64,000 bases of DNA. It comes from Undibacterium umbellatum (lineage in GTDB: Bacteria; Pseudomonadota; Gammaproteobacteria; Burkholderiales; Burkholderiaceae_D). The notes beneath the pieces are model-generated. The model saw only the letters and a program-made list of their open reading frames with translations, searched no databases and had not been told where the DNA came from. Each line of letters opens with the position of its first letter. Position 1 is the first letter of the stretch. Positions 46,278 to 56,267 of the stretch are shown here, in pieces. The stretch lies in contig NZ_JACOFX010000008.1 in NCBI RefSeq assembly GCF_014284125.1, positions 163,180 to 227,179 of the forward strand. The letters are read 5' to 3'. The position numbers and the translations under genes are program-made.

Positions 46278-46925
46278 TTAATCTACAAGCTGATTTTTAA
46301 TGGCGTAGTGCGTTAATTCAGCATTGTGCCGCAATTTCATCTTCAATAGAATTCTGGAGCGGTATTCGCTGATGGTTTTTACAGAAAGTGACAATTCTTT
46401 TGCAATATCGCTGACAGACTTTCCCGATGCGATCAAGGTCATGGTCTGGAACTCACGGTCAGACAGGGTTTTGTGCAGCGCATCTTCATGTTCTTGATTC
46501 AGGTTATTGGCCAGTTCTTGCGCAAGTTGCGTGCTGATGTATTTCAATCCGCGGGCTACCTGGCGTATCGCGTCCAAAATCTGCGTACTGCTGCATTGCT
46601 TGTTCAGAAAGCCAGAAGCACCTGCCTTCAGCGCACGTACGGCATATTGATCTTCTCTGTGTATAGAAAACATAAGTATAGCTAAACCCGGCTTCTCAGA
46701 TTTGATTTGCTTTAATACTTCAATGCCGTTTTTGTCTGGCAAGGCAATATCGAGAAGCATGACTTCGAAATCGAGTTGGCGGCTCAGACGTATTGCTTCC
46801 AATCCAGCCTCTGCTTCTGCAATAACGGCGATATCTGTTGTGGTTGAGATAATGCTTTTTATCCCCTCCCTGACGACGGCATGATCATCGACGATGAGTA
46901 CATTAATTGATGCTTTTTCTGTCAT
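46278..46925 (-). CDS. NarL/FixJ-family response regulator
   Basis: 215 residues. A receiver domain (NVLIVDDHAVVREGIKSIIS; phospho-Asp in VMLLDIALPDKNG near 56) and a C-terminal LuxR-type helix-turn-helix (LSDREFQTMTLIASGKSVSD, then SLSVKTISEYRSRIL). No sensor kinase lies next to it. Whether it controls the GGDEF gene or the flagellar genes is not known. Confidence 0.93.
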   Translation of the reverse strand: MTEKASINVLIVDDHAVVREGIKSIISTTTDIAVIAEAEAGLEAIRLSRQLDFEVMLLDIALPDKNGIEVLKQIKSEKPGLAILMFSIHREDQYAVRALKAGASGFLNKQCSSTQILDAIRQVARGLKYISTQLAQELANNLNQEHEDALHKTLSDREFQTMTLIASGKSVSDIAKELSLSVKTISEYRSRILLKMKLRHNAELTHYAIKNQLVD

Positions 46926-47091
46926 GCAAAATCCATTTTCTTAATCAGTCGACCTGACATTAGCTAGCAAGCTATCTATAGTGATATTGAATGCTAATGG
47001 CAAGCAAAGTATTCGTCTATTTTATAAGCTAAGTGTGGGCTTTCGGTGCCACAAAGAAAATTATTTTGGTCAACTCCATTACAATGTAGAA

Positions 47092-47640
47092 ATGAGCAAA
47101 GCATTTATCAAAGAACCAGATTCTGACGACGAAGAGGAATTCGGCGCGCCAGCTATTCCTGCCGGTGTTAAAAACTATATGACGCCCCAGGGGCATCAGC
47201 GCATGAAGGATGAGTTTTTGCAACTCATGGATGTAGAGCGTCCAGAGGTCGTTAACATCGTCCACTGGGCCGCCTCTAATGGCGACCGTTCAGAAAATGG
47301 GGACTATATCTACGGTAAGAAGCGCTTGCGCGAGATCGACAGGCGCATCCGTTTTTTGACCAAGCGCCTTGATCTTGCAGAAGTATTTGACCCGCGCATA
47401 CACCATGGGTATGAGCAGATTTATTTTGGGGCTACTGTCACTTATGAAAATCAGCATGGTGAAATGCATACCGTCACTATTGTTGGCGTAGATGAATTTG
47501 ATCCCCTGCAAGGCAAGATCAGCTGGATTTCCCCTGTCGCCAGAGCACTCATCAAGGCCAGGGTTGACGATACAGTGACGCTGCGGACGCCAGGAGGAAT
47601 CGAGGAGTTGACCATACTTGAGGTCAATTATCCGGCATAA
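47092..47640 (+). CDS. greB: Transcription elongation factor GreB
   Basis: 182 residues from ATG 47092. N-terminal coiled coil ending in ASNGDRSENGDYIYGKKRLR, with the acidic tip residues that reach the RNA polymerase active site, and a C-terminal FKBP-like domain (FGATVTYENQHGEMHTVTIV). It rescues backtracked RNA polymerase by stimulating transcript cleavage. The acidic SDDEEEFG start is unusual among GreB proteins but common in betaproteobacterial ones. Confidence 0.94.
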   Translation: MSKAFIKEPDSDDEEEFGAPAIPAGVKNYMTPQGHQRMKDEFLQLMDVERPEVVNIVHWAASNGDRSENGDYIYGKKRLREIDRRIRFLTKRLDLAEVFDPRIHHGYEQIYFGATVTYENQHGEMHTVTIVGVDEFDPLQGKISWISPVARALIKARVDDTVTLRTPGGIEELTILEVNYPA

Positions 47641-47665
47641 GATTTCTAATTTCCCGATTAATCCC

Positions 47666-49018
47666 ATGTCCATTGCTTATTCCAAACTCAATCATCCCTT
47701 GCGCGTGCCGCTGGCGGCAGAAGTCCATTCCAGACCCTCGTTGCGGCTGCATGCCCCTGAGACATTAACACATCTGGCCATTTTTGCCCGGAGCGATGCT
47801 CATCTCGGTGGTGATAATCTGCTGACGCAGCAAGTCATACTGGGTGATTTTTGCCGGCACTTTGCCGTCGCCAGTCCCTCAGGGGATGCCAAGTATTTTT
47901 TCCATGATTTTGGTCGTTTCCGCCTTAAATGGGAATGCCATACAGAATTTGCCACCTATACCTTTGTAGAAAACCAGGCCGAGCAGCAAAACGAGGTCTC
48001 GCCAGAAATCGAGTTGGCGCAGGTGTTTGCGAATGCACCAATTCGTCATTTGCCGCAACAATGGTTGTTTGAGTTGCAAGAAAAAGTCATGGTGGCGACC
48101 CATGTGGCACTTATTCCTGCCGCACAGGCATTTAATCCTCCTTTGCCGGTAAAGCAGATATTTGAGGGTGGAGTGGTGGTGGGGTGTGAAGTTTTGAGTC
48201 GTGGCGAAGTATGGACTGATTTCCTGATCCAGGCTGACGGTTTCAGCCGCTTCGTCGTCAAGGACAATGGCTTTCTGGATCAGCAAGCCGGTCGTACTGT
48301 GCAGCGACTACTGGAGATAGAAACATATCGAATGATGGCCTTGCTGGGCCTGCCGCATGCGCAAAATGCTTCTCCCGTGTTGAATGACATAGAAAGTGAA
48401 CTGGTTACCCTGACTGCAGCCATGACCATGACAGCTAATGGTCACGGTGAGGTTAATTCCACCGATGCTGAGCAAAGCTTGTTGCGGCAAATTATAGACC
48501 TGGCCGCCCGTACTGAAAAACTGGCTCTGGAAAACAGTTATCGTTTTGCTGCATCCAAGGCTTATTTCAAGCTGGTGCAGTCACGCATAGCCGAGTTGCG
48601 CGAATTCAGGATAGAAGGGGTGCCTACCATAGGTGAATTCATGGACCGGCGCCTGGCCCCCGCCATGAATACCTGTGAAGCTATCGTACGTCGTCAGGAG
48701 ACGCTGGCAGAGCGTATCGCCAATACCAATGATTTGTTGCGCACCAGAGTGGGCATCGTTCAGGAACAGCAAAACCGCAAGATACTGCAAAGCATGAACG
48801 CCCGCGCTGGCCAGCAATTGCGCTTGCAGCAAGCGGTAGAGGGCTTGTCGGTCGTGGCGATCAGTTATTACGTGACAGGTTTGGTCTATTATGCAGGCAA
48901 GGGTCTCAAGGCCATGGATCTGCCCATCAATCCGGATATTCTGGCTGGCTTATCGCTGCCGGTGATTGCCGGTGCGGTCTGGTGGGGTTTGCGCAAAATG
49001 CACAAGACCATACACTAG
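47666..49018 (+). CDS. DUF3422 family membrane protein
   Basis: 450 residues from ATG 47666. It begins with the family's NHPLRVPLAAEVHSRPSLRL stretch and ends with two predicted transmembrane helices (~400-420 and ~428-446: AISYYVTGLVYYAGKGLKAM, LAGLSLPVIAGAVWWGLRKM). The bulk is cytosolic with helical coiled-coil segments before the helices (RRQETLAERIANTNDLLRTR). Function unknown; it is a widespread betaproteobacterial family often beside greB. Confidence 0.85.
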   Translation: MSIAYSKLNHPLRVPLAAEVHSRPSLRLHAPETLTHLAIFARSDAHLGGDNLLTQQVILGDFCRHFAVASPSGDAKYFFHDFGRFRLKWECHTEFATYTFVENQAEQQNEVSPEIELAQVFANAPIRHLPQQWLFELQEKVMVATHVALIPAAQAFNPPLPVKQIFEGGVVVGCEVLSRGEVWTDFLIQADGFSRFVVKDNGFLDQQAGRTVQRLLEIETYRMMALLGLPHAQNASPVLNDIESELVTLTAAMTMTANGHGEVNSTDAEQSLLRQIIDLAARTEKLALENSYRFAASKAYFKLVQSRIAELREFRIEGVPTIGEFMDRRLAPAMNTCEAIVRRQETLAERIANTNDLLRTRVGIVQEQQNRKILQSMNARAGQQLRLQQAVEGLSVVAISYYVTGLVYYAGKGLKAMDLPINPDILAGLSLPVIAGAVWWGLRKMHKTIH

Positions 49019-49027
49019 CAGCCTTCT

Positions 49028-51331
49028 TTAACCGTGCTCTCGGACTATCCGCGTAACACCAGTCAAATGCTTGATGTTGCGCATGATTTTCGCCAGGTGA
49101 GTGCGGTCTTCTATCTGTATCGTGAAGTGAATATTGGTCATGTCATTGGCATCGCCGTCTTCCATGTTGACATGGCTGATATTCGCGTCTGATTCGCCAA
49201 TTTCTGCGGCGATGCGGGCGAGGGCGCCGCGTTCATTCGTCACTGTCACAGCAATGCGGCAATCGAAGCGACGGTTGAGGTCTTCACCCCAGTTCACGTC
49301 GATCCAGCGGTCTGGCTCCTTGATATGCAGGCGCTTGGCGTGCTCACAGTCATCCGTATGTACGACCAGGCCCTGATCGCGCTTGAGCTGGCCGACGATG
49401 CCATCGCCAGGTATGGGTAGGCAACATGCTGCCAATTGCACGGACAAGCCTTCACTGCCATAAATGATGACTGGATCGCGCTTGTTGCTGATCTTGTCGC
49501 CATATTGCTGGAAAGGGATGGATGGTGAATCATCTTCCACCAGGTCGAGGATATGCCTGGCTACCAGTGCAGCCATCCGTTTTCCTATACCGATGTCGGT
49601 ATGGATTTCATCCAGAGACTTGGCGCTGGATTCATTGAGCAATTTATCGACCAGGCTCTCTGGCAAATCTGGATTCAGATTCACCGACACTAGTGCTTGT
49701 GCCAGCAATTGTTTGCCCAATTCTGTTGATTCGTTCAGGTTGATCGTGCGCAGGTAATGGCGTATTGCTGACCTGGCCTTGCCTGTGCGCACATAAGTCA
49801 GCCAGTTTGGTGTCGGGCGCGAATTAGGGGAAGTGATGATCTCGACGATATCGCCATTTTTCAATTCAGAGCGCAAAGGTACTGGCTCATGATTGATGCG
49901 AGTGGCAATCGCCTGGTCACCAATATCTGTATGGATGGTGTAAGCAAAGTCCAAAGCTGTTGCTCCGCGTGGCAGGGCAATAATTTTGGATTTTGGTGTG
50001 AAGACGTACACAGAATCGGGGAATAGGTCAATCTTGACATGTTCCAGAAACTCGGCAGAATCACCAGTCTGTTTTTGTATGTCCAGCAAAGACTGCAGCC
50101 AGGCGTGAGTCCGCTGTTGCAAATCAGTCAGGCTGCCTTCTTCATTCTTGTACAACCAGTGTGCTGCGACGCCAGATTCAGCCACATGGTGCATATCACG
50201 CGTGCGTATCTGGAATTCCACTGGCGTACCATAAGGGCCAATCAATGTGGTGTGCAGGGATTGGTAACCATTGGTCTTGGGTATGGCAATATAATCCTTG
50301 AATTTGCCCGGCATGGGTTTGTACAAGGCATGCAAACTGCCCAGGGCATAATAACTGTCACGAAAATCGCCGACCACGATGCGGAAGCCATACACATCCA
50401 GCACCTGGGAAAAACTCAGGTGCTTGTCATGCATTTTGCGGTAAATGCCGTACAGGGTTTTTTCGCGGCCATATACTTCTGCTTTCAGGCCAGCTTCTGC
50501 CAGCGCGGTCTTTACCGCGTCCATGATCTTGTTAACGACTTCTCGACGATTGCCTCGGGCAGCTTTAACTGCTTTAGACAGCGTACGGTAACGCATGGGG
50601 TAAAGGTGCGAAAACGCCAGATCCTGCAACTCGCGATAGATATTATTCAGGCCCAGCCTATGTGCTATAGGCACATACACGTCCATGGTCTCGCGTGAGA
50701 TGCGGCGCTTCTTTTCTGACGACATGAAATCGAGGGTGCGCATATTGTGCAGCCGGTCTGCCAGTTTTACCAAAATCACGCGCACGTCTCTCGCCATGGC
50801 GAGCAACATCTTGCGGAAATTTTCTGCCTGGGCTTCTATCTGGCTCTGGAATTCTATCTTTTCCAGTTTGGAGAGGCCGTCGACCAGTGTGGCAACAGGT
50901 GCGCCGAAGCGTTCGATCAACTCGTCTTTTTTAACATCCTGATCTTCCATCACGTCATGCAAAAGAGCGGCCATGATGGCTTGCACATCCAGCTTCCATT
51001 CTGCGCAGATTTCAGCCACAGCGATGGGGTGGGAAATATATGGTTCACCAGATTTGCGTACCTGACCCAGATGCATTTCATCAGAGAAGCGATAGGCTTC
51101 CTTGACCAATTTTAGTTCACTGGCCGACATGTACTCGCTGACGCGATTAGTCAATGCAGTAATCGAAGCGACGCCGGTATTCGCTGACGACGCACGAACA
51201 CTGTCTATCTCATCCAGATGGGAGTTGTGCTTATTGATAGCATTGGCTGGGCTGCGTATAGCAGCCAGCGCGACTGAACCTGAATCGGCCGGTTTGTTTT
51301 CCAGAGATGAATAACTATCATTGAGGTTCAT
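49028..51331 (-). CDS. spoT: Bifunctional (p)ppGpp synthetase/hydrolase (RelA/SpoT)
   Basis: 767 residues. Domain order: an N-terminal HD hydrolase (~100-240; HPIAVAEICAEWKLD and LLHDVMEDQDV), a synthetase domain (YGREKTLYGIYRKMHDKHLS, GFRIVVGDFRDSYYALG), a TGS domain (VYVFTPKSKIIALPRGATAL), and a C-terminal ACT domain. HD residues are intact, so it can both make and degrade the stringent alarmone. It lies downstream of rpoZ and gmk on the minus strand, the usual gmk-rpoZ-spoT order. Confidence 0.95.
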   Translation of the reverse strand: MNLNDSYSSLENKPADSGSVALAAIRSPANAINKHNSHLDEIDSVRASSANTGVASITALTNRVSEYMSASELKLVKEAYRFSDEMHLGQVRKSGEPYISHPIAVAEICAEWKLDVQAIMAALLHDVMEDQDVKKDELIERFGAPVATLVDGLSKLEKIEFQSQIEAQAENFRKMLLAMARDVRVILVKLADRLHNMRTLDFMSSEKKRRISRETMDVYVPIAHRLGLNNIYRELQDLAFSHLYPMRYRTLSKAVKAARGNRREVVNKIMDAVKTALAEAGLKAEVYGREKTLYGIYRKMHDKHLSFSQVLDVYGFRIVVGDFRDSYYALGSLHALYKPMPGKFKDYIAIPKTNGYQSLHTTLIGPYGTPVEFQIRTRDMHHVAESGVAAHWLYKNEEGSLTDLQQRTHAWLQSLLDIQKQTGDSAEFLEHVKIDLFPDSVYVFTPKSKIIALPRGATALDFAYTIHTDIGDQAIATRINHEPVPLRSELKNGDIVEIITSPNSRPTPNWLTYVRTGKARSAIRHYLRTINLNESTELGKQLLAQALVSVNLNPDLPESLVDKLLNESSAKSLDEIHTDIGIGKRMAALVARHILDLVEDDSPSIPFQQYGDKISNKRDPVIIYGSEGLSVQLAACCLPIPGDGIVGQLKRDQGLVVHTDDCEHAKRLHIKEPDRWIDVNWGEDLNRRFDCRIAVTVTNERGALARIAAEIGESDANISHVNMEDGDANDMTNIHFTIQIEDRTHLAKIMRNIKHLTGVTRIVREHG

Positions 51332-51394
51332 TCTGTGATTCCCGACCGGATAAAGGCTTTTAGAGGTAGCGGTTAAGAATGCAGATGCAGTATC

Positions 51395-51598
51395 TTACAT
51401 TGGCACTTTTTTCAGCATTTCTATGCCAACTTTACCTTCCGCGATTTCACGCAGGGCGATGACGGTGGGTTTGTCCTTGGAGTCAACCTTGGGTGTATGG
51501 CCTTGTAGCAATTGGCGTGCGCGGTAAGTGGCGCACAGTGTCAACTGGAAGCGGTTAGGGATTTGTTTCAGTGCATCTTCAATAGTAATACGTGCCAT
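51395..51598 (-). CDS. rpoZ: DNA-directed RNA polymerase omega subunit
   Basis: 67 residues from ATG 51598 ([20 protein letters not shown]), the family start, with a GAGG Shine-Dalgarno; an upstream in-frame start six codons earlier is unnecessary. Omega helps assemble RNA polymerase and contributes to ppGpp binding. It lies between gmk and spoT. Confidence 0.96.
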   Translation of the reverse strand: MARITIEDALKQIPNRFQLTLCATYRARQLLQGHTPKVDSKDKPTVIALREIAEGKVGIEMLKKVPM

Positions 51599-51643
51599 GT
51601 TTTTTCCTCGATACAAACTAGATAACTAAATTGGATTTGCGAA

Positions 51644-52288
51644 TCAATTCGCGTTGGCGTGAATGCCAAGTTGGGCAAACAGCTCATGGTGGCGTGTTGC
51701 CTGTTGTGCAAATCGGCAGCGTGTTGCCTTCACGATTGCATTCAATTCTGACAAGGCTGTTGCAAAGTCTTGATTAATAATAACATATTCGAACTCTGGG
51801 GAGTGGGCCATTTCACCGCCGGCAGCCAAAATCCGCTTAGTGATGACATGCGGCTCGTCCTGGCCTCGCTTTCTCAAACGTTCTTCCAGTGCTGGAATGG
51901 AGGGCGGCAAGATGAAGATGCCAACTGCTCCAGGAAATTGTTTTCTGACTTGTTGCGCACCTTGCCAGTCTATCTCCAGTAGAACATCTGTACCCGAACG
52001 CATCTGGTCTTCAATGATAATACGTGAAGTGCCATAGTAGTTGCCATGCACCTCAGCTGACTCCAGAAATTCTCCCTGAGCCTTGCGCACCAGAAAATCT
52101 TCTGGTGTCGTGAAATGGTATTCGCGACCATTTTGTTCACCAGGGCGTGGCGGACGGGTGGTGTAGGAAATCGATAATTTGATGGCAGGTTCCTGCGCCA
52201 GCAAGGCATTTACCAGGGTGGACTTGCCAGCACCAGAGGGGGCGGCCACCACAAACAGACTGCCGGCAGTCGAATTATTGGTTTGCAT
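51644..52288 (-). CDS. gmk: Guanylate kinase
   Basis: 214 residues. Phosphorylates GMP to GDP. The P-loop [13 protein letters not shown] is at ~14-26, the GMP-binding [20 protein letters not shown] at ~39-58, and [20 protein letters not shown] lies near 103-122. Upstream of rpoZ, as is usual. Confidence 0.97.
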   Translation of the reverse strand: MQTNNSTAGSLFVVAAPSGAGKSTLVNALLAQEPAIKLSISYTTRPPRPGEQNGREYHFTTPEDFLVRKAQGEFLESAEVHGNYYGTSRIIIEDQMRSGTDVLLEIDWQGAQQVRKQFPGAVGIFILPPSIPALEERLRKRGQDEPHVITKRILAAGGEMAHSPEFEYVIINQDFATALSELNAIVKATRCRFAQQATRHHELFAQLGIHANAN

Positions 52289-52414
52289 GAGATTCCTCCA
52301 GTGTGGTTATTGAGTTTATTTACAAGGCAAAGGGACGAGCATATTTACAGCCCGTTTTTATCTCGAAACATTTCCCAAGAAAAAGAGTGCGCGAGTATAA
52401 GCAAATGCGCCTGT

Positions 52415-53332
52415 TTATTCAAGGTTTTGTACTTGTTCGCGCATTTGTTCTATAAATAGCTTCAATTCCATGGAAGCATCAGACAATTCCTTGGATGCTG
52501 CTTTGGAGCCTAAAGTGTTCGCTTCACGATTCAGTTCCTGCATCATGAAGTCCAGTCTTTTACCGACTTGGCCGCCTTTTTTCAGGATATGCCTGGTTTC
52601 TGTCAGGTGGGCAGACAGGCGCGCCAGTTCTTCCGCAACATCCACGCGAATGCCATACATGGTCACTTCCTGGCGTATGCGGTCCAAAGCTTCTTCACGC
52701 GTAATAGTCTGGCCAGCATTGCTGCCGCCTGATTGTAGGGCCAGCCCCAGTGCCTCCTCCAGCCTGGTAGTGGCTTTTTGCTGGAATTGCTGGACGATCT
52801 GCGGCATCAACGGCGTGATTCGGGTGACGATTTCTTCCATGGCCGCAATACGGCTCAGCAGTACTTGTTCCAGTGCTGCTCCTTCACGTTCACGGCTAAC
52901 AATAAATGCTTCAAGCGTCTTGTTGATAGTGTCATTAATGGCAGTCTGCAAGAATTCAGCATTGATTTCGCTTTCTTCTATAACGCCAGGCCAGCGCAGG
53001 ATCTCATTCGTGCTCAGCGGAGCGGCATCAGGAAACTGCGGCTTGAGGCCAGCCTGAAAACTGGAAAGCTGCTCAAGTAAAGTTGTATTAAGACTCTTAT
53101 TGTGTGTTTCTGTCAGTTTTTTGCCAAAGCTGAAGCGACACTCCACTTTGCCGCGCGCCAGCTTGCGCGTGATCGCTTCGCGAAACTGCGACTCAACCGA
53201 ACGAAACTCGTCATTAATACGAAATTGCAGGTCCAAAAAGCGAGAATTGACGCTTTTGATCTCAATAGTGATGGTGCCAGCATCGGTTTCATTAGTGCTG
53301 GTGGCATAACCTGTCATGCTAAAAATGCTCAA
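52415..53332 (-). CDS. yicC: YicC family endoribonuclease
   Basis: 305 residues, N-terminal MTGYATSTNETDAGTITIEI and C-terminal KRLDFMMQELNREANTLGSK, the YicC/YloC and DUF1732 signatures. YicC proteins act on RNA (endoribonuclease, with sRNA turnover roles in E. coli). The gene begins a minus-strand yicC, gmk, rpoZ, spoT group; the gap of ~126 bases before gmk holds the gmk leader. Confidence 0.93.
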   Translation of the reverse strand: MSIFSMTGYATSTNETDAGTITIEIKSVNSRFLDLQFRINDEFRSVESQFREAITRKLARGKVECRFSFGKKLTETHNKSLNTTLLEQLSSFQAGLKPQFPDAAPLSTNEILRWPGVIEESEINAEFLQTAINDTINKTLEAFIVSREREGAALEQVLLSRIAAMEEIVTRITPLMPQIVQQFQQKATTRLEEALGLALQSGGSNAGQTITREEALDRIRQEVTMYGIRVDVAEELARLSAHLTETRHILKKGGQVGKRLDFMMQELNREANTLGSKAASKELSDASMELKLFIEQMREQVQNLE

Positions 53333-53459
53333 GGTATTTCCTTAAAAAAGCGCGAACTGTGGATTAGATTGGCAAAATTGCGCATTAGACACTAGGATAT
53401 TCTTTACAAATACCGCAATAATCAACACAATCCGTTTTGTATAGTGAATTGGAAGATTG

Positions 53460-54473
53460 ATGGCCGCACAAAATAACGCACCTCTGCCAGATGGACTGGA
53501 AATCGCCGGATATCGCATTGTAAAGAAAATTGCGTCCGGTGGCTTTAGTATTGTATATCTGGCTTCTGATGAAGATGGCAACGCAGTTGCAATTAAAGAA
53601 TATTTGCCAAGTTCCCTGGCATTACGCCAACAGGGCGAGCTGGTTCCGGCTATTTCCAATGAAAACCTGCCGATTTATCGGATAGGTTTGAAGTGTTTCT
53701 TTGAAGAGGGGCGTGCACTGGCACGTATCTCTCACCCTAATGTGGTCAGTGTTATCAATTTTTTCAGGGCCAATGAGACCGTCTACATGGTCATGGCTTA
53801 TGAATCTGGCCGCTCACTGCAAGAACATATCCTGCGCCGTCGCGACAAAGGTGAAAAGCCGTTGGTGTCAGAACGATTCATTCGTCGTATGTTCAACCAG
53901 GTCATGAACGGTTTGCGTGAAGTGCATACCAATAAATTGCTGCATCTGGACCTGAAGCCTGCGAATATCTATCTGCGTTTGGACGGCACACCGATCTTGC
54001 TGGATTTTGGCGCAGCCCGTCAAACCCTGAAAACCGACATCCCCAAGCTCTACCCAATGTATACTCCTGGTTTTGCCGCGCCAGAGTTGTATCTGAAGAA
54101 TGGCAATCTTGGTCCCTGGACTGATATATACAGCATTGGTGCCTCGATTTTTGCCTGTATGGTTGGTGCGCCACCACAACCCTCAGATCAGCGCAAGACC
54201 AGCGACAAGATGGAAGGGCATTATCGCAAGCTGGAAGGTTTATACTCCACAGAACTGATCGAGGTCGTACGCTGGTGCCTGCAACTTGATCCACTGGAGC
54301 GGCCGCAAAGTGTATTTGCCTTGCAAAAAGCCCTGGCTATTCAGGCGCAGCCACAGCGCGAATTGACTTTCATAGAGAAAATGACATTGAAATTCAAGAC
54401 CCTGATTGGCAGTGGCAAGAGAAAGAAAGTAGAAAGCGACCATACCACGATACAGGAAAGCACCCTGAATTGA
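53460..54473 (+). CDS. Serine/threonine protein kinase
   Basis: 337 residues from ATG 53460 (GGAAG Shine-Dalgarno). Eukaryotic-type kinase fold: glycine loop KKIASGGFSIVY (~23-34), ATP-anchoring K46 in AIKEYLP, catalytic HLDLKPAN with H162 and D164 and metal-binding D182 in LLDFGAAR. The HRD Arg is replaced by Leu, as in several bacterial kinases. The last ~55 residues form a basic tail without membrane segments. It is paired with a PP2C phosphatase directly downstream. Confidence 0.9.
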   Translation: MAAQNNAPLPDGLEIAGYRIVKKIASGGFSIVYLASDEDGNAVAIKEYLPSSLALRQQGELVPAISNENLPIYRIGLKCFFEEGRALARISHPNVVSVINFFRANETVYMVMAYESGRSLQEHILRRRDKGEKPLVSERFIRRMFNQVMNGLREVHTNKLLHLDLKPANIYLRLDGTPILLDFGAARQTLKTDIPKLYPMYTPGFAAPELYLKNGNLGPWTDIYSIGASIFACMVGAPPQPSDQRKTSDKMEGHYRKLEGLYSTELIEVVRWCLQLDPLERPQSVFALQKALAIQAQPQRELTFIEKMTLKFKTLIGSGKRKKVESDHTTIQESTLN

Positions 54474-54564
54474 ATGCCGCTTTTGGCCAAAACCCTGGGT
54501 AACCTATATTGGTTTATCCTTTGTTTTGTTTATATTAATAGTTTTCATAAGTTTTTAAAATCTC

Positions 54565-55500
54565 ATGCGTTTTTCCGTTTATCAAGAAAGTCATATTGGT
54601 GGCCGCAAGGTTAACCAGGATCGGATGGGGTATAGCTTTACCCGCGATTCGATTTTGCTTTTGCTGGCGGACGGCATGGGTGGTCATATCATGGGCGAAA
54701 TGGCCGCTGCCATCGCCATGCAAACCATAGGCAATTTGTTCCAGCAACAGGCTCACCCTATGATAGGACGGCCTGAGCGCTTCATGGAAGACAGCTTCTT
54801 GGCTGCCCATCAAGAGATACATCGTTACCGCGCCATCAATAATTTGCCGGAAACACCGCGTACCACCATCGTTGCCTGCCTCATACAAAATGGCTATGCC
54901 TATTGGGCGCATTGTGGTGATTCACGCTTGTACTGGATGCGCCAGGGGCAGATTTTATTGCGTACCAAGGACCACTCCCGTCTGGAAACTCTGATTGCCC
55001 AAGGCAAAGTCGATCCTGCGGAAAGACATACCCATCCTGACCGCAACAAGTTGTTCAACTGCCTGGGCGCTCCCAACGCACCTATCGTTGAATTATCGCG
55101 TCGTGCTGTTTTGCAGCCTGGCGATTTGTTATTGCTGTGTTCTGATGGCCTGTGGTCAGTCTTGCCTGACCATATGCTGGCCCAGCGCCTTCATGATCAC
55201 ACCATCGTGCGTGCGGTGCCCGAGTTGATACGCTCAGCTGTCGATATCGCTGGCAAGCAAAGCGATAACGTCACAGCCCTTGCCATGATGTGGGAAGGCG
55301 ATGATCGCATGGATAATTCCACCATCATCTCTACCAATACTTTACCTATCGGCTCTGTTACCACTACCATACAGGCACCAATCGATGCTGAAATGGAAGT
55401 CACAGACGGCGATGTTTTCAATGATGCGGAAATTGAAAAAGCCATAGCAGAAATTCGCAACGCGATACACAAATCATCACGCATCACTTCTAAGAATTAA
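54565..55500 (+). CDS. PP2C-family Ser/Thr protein phosphatase
   Basis: 311 residues. Metal-binding aspartates are D19 in KVNQDRMG, D36 in ADGMGGH, and the later SDGLWSVL and KQSDNVTALAM motifs. An acidic ~60-residue C-terminal tail follows. It very probably reverses the action of the upstream kinase. The stop is 3 bases from the rph start. Confidence 0.93.
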   Translation: MRFSVYQESHIGGRKVNQDRMGYSFTRDSILLLLADGMGGHIMGEMAAAIAMQTIGNLFQQQAHPMIGRPERFMEDSFLAAHQEIHRYRAINNLPETPRTTIVACLIQNGYAYWAHCGDSRLYWMRQGQILLRTKDHSRLETLIAQGKVDPAERHTHPDRNKLFNCLGAPNAPIVELSRRAVLQPGDLLLLCSDGLWSVLPDHMLAQRLHDHTIVRAVPELIRSAVDIAGKQSDNVTALAMMWEGDDRMDNSTIISTNTLPIGSVTTTIQAPIDAEMEVTDGDVFNDAEIEKAIAEIRNAIHKSSRITSKN

Positions 55501-55503
55501 ATC

Positions 55504-56241
55504 ATGTCAAACTCATTTCGCCCTAGTGGGCGCGCACCGGACGCACTGCGTCCGGTGGTTATCAGCCGCCATTTTACCAAGCATGCCGAAGGTTCTGTCC
55601 TCATCGAATTTGGTGATACCAGAGTCATATGTACAGCCAGTATCGAAGATAAAGTCCCAGGTTTCCTAAAAGGCAAAGGACAAGGCTGGATGACTGCAGA
55701 ATATGGCATGTTGCCACGCTCCACTCATAGCCGCATGGACAGGGAGGCTGCCAAGGGCAAGCAATCTGGCCGCACGCAAGAGATCCAGCGTCTGATAGGG
55801 CGCTCCCTGCGTTCTGCCTTTGATCTTGAAGCCTTTGGCGAGCGCACGCTGCATATTGATTGCGATGTCATTCAGGCTGATGGTGGCACCCGTACAGCAT
55901 CCATCACTGGTGCCATGGTTGCCGCATACGATGCGTTTTCCAAACTGGTAGAACGTGAACTCATCCCGCGTGTACCACTCAGGCATTTTGTTGCTGCGAT
56001 TTCGGTGGGGGTATATCAGTCACATCCTGTACTGGATCTTGATTATCCTGAAGATTCACAATGTGACACCGACATGAATGTCGTCATGACAGAGCACGGC
56101 CACTTTGTGGAAGTGCAGGGAACGGCGGAAGGTGAAGCGTTTGACCGCATGACAATGAATACCTTGCTCAATCTGGCGCACGACGGCATCACTGACTTGA
56201 TCGCCTTGCAAAAAGAAGTATTGGGTTTGCAGGTAAGCTGA
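55504..56241 (+). CDS. rph: Ribonuclease PH
   Basis: 245 residues. Phosphorolytic 3'-exonuclease that trims tRNA 3' ends. Family segments: [40 protein letters not shown] and RSLRSAFDL. The usual neighbour rdgB follows after 26 bases. Confidence 0.97.
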   Translation: MSNSFRPSGRAPDALRPVVISRHFTKHAEGSVLIEFGDTRVICTASIEDKVPGFLKGKGQGWMTAEYGMLPRSTHSRMDREAAKGKQSGRTQEIQRLIGRSLRSAFDLEAFGERTLHIDCDVIQADGGTRTASITGAMVAAYDAFSKLVERELIPRVPLRHFVAAISVGVYQSHPVLDLDYPEDSQCDTDMNVVMTEHGHFVEVQGTAEGEAFDRMTMNTLLNLAHDGITDLIALQKEVLGLQVS

Positions 56242-56267
56242 TTGTAAGCATAAACATAAGTACAAGC

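Noticed and set aside
53460..55500. Kinase-phosphatase pair as a possible defence or new signalling system
   Set aside because: The pair stands beside rph-rdgB-hemW, which I recall as a common conserved arrangement in betaproteobacteria, so it is not special here.
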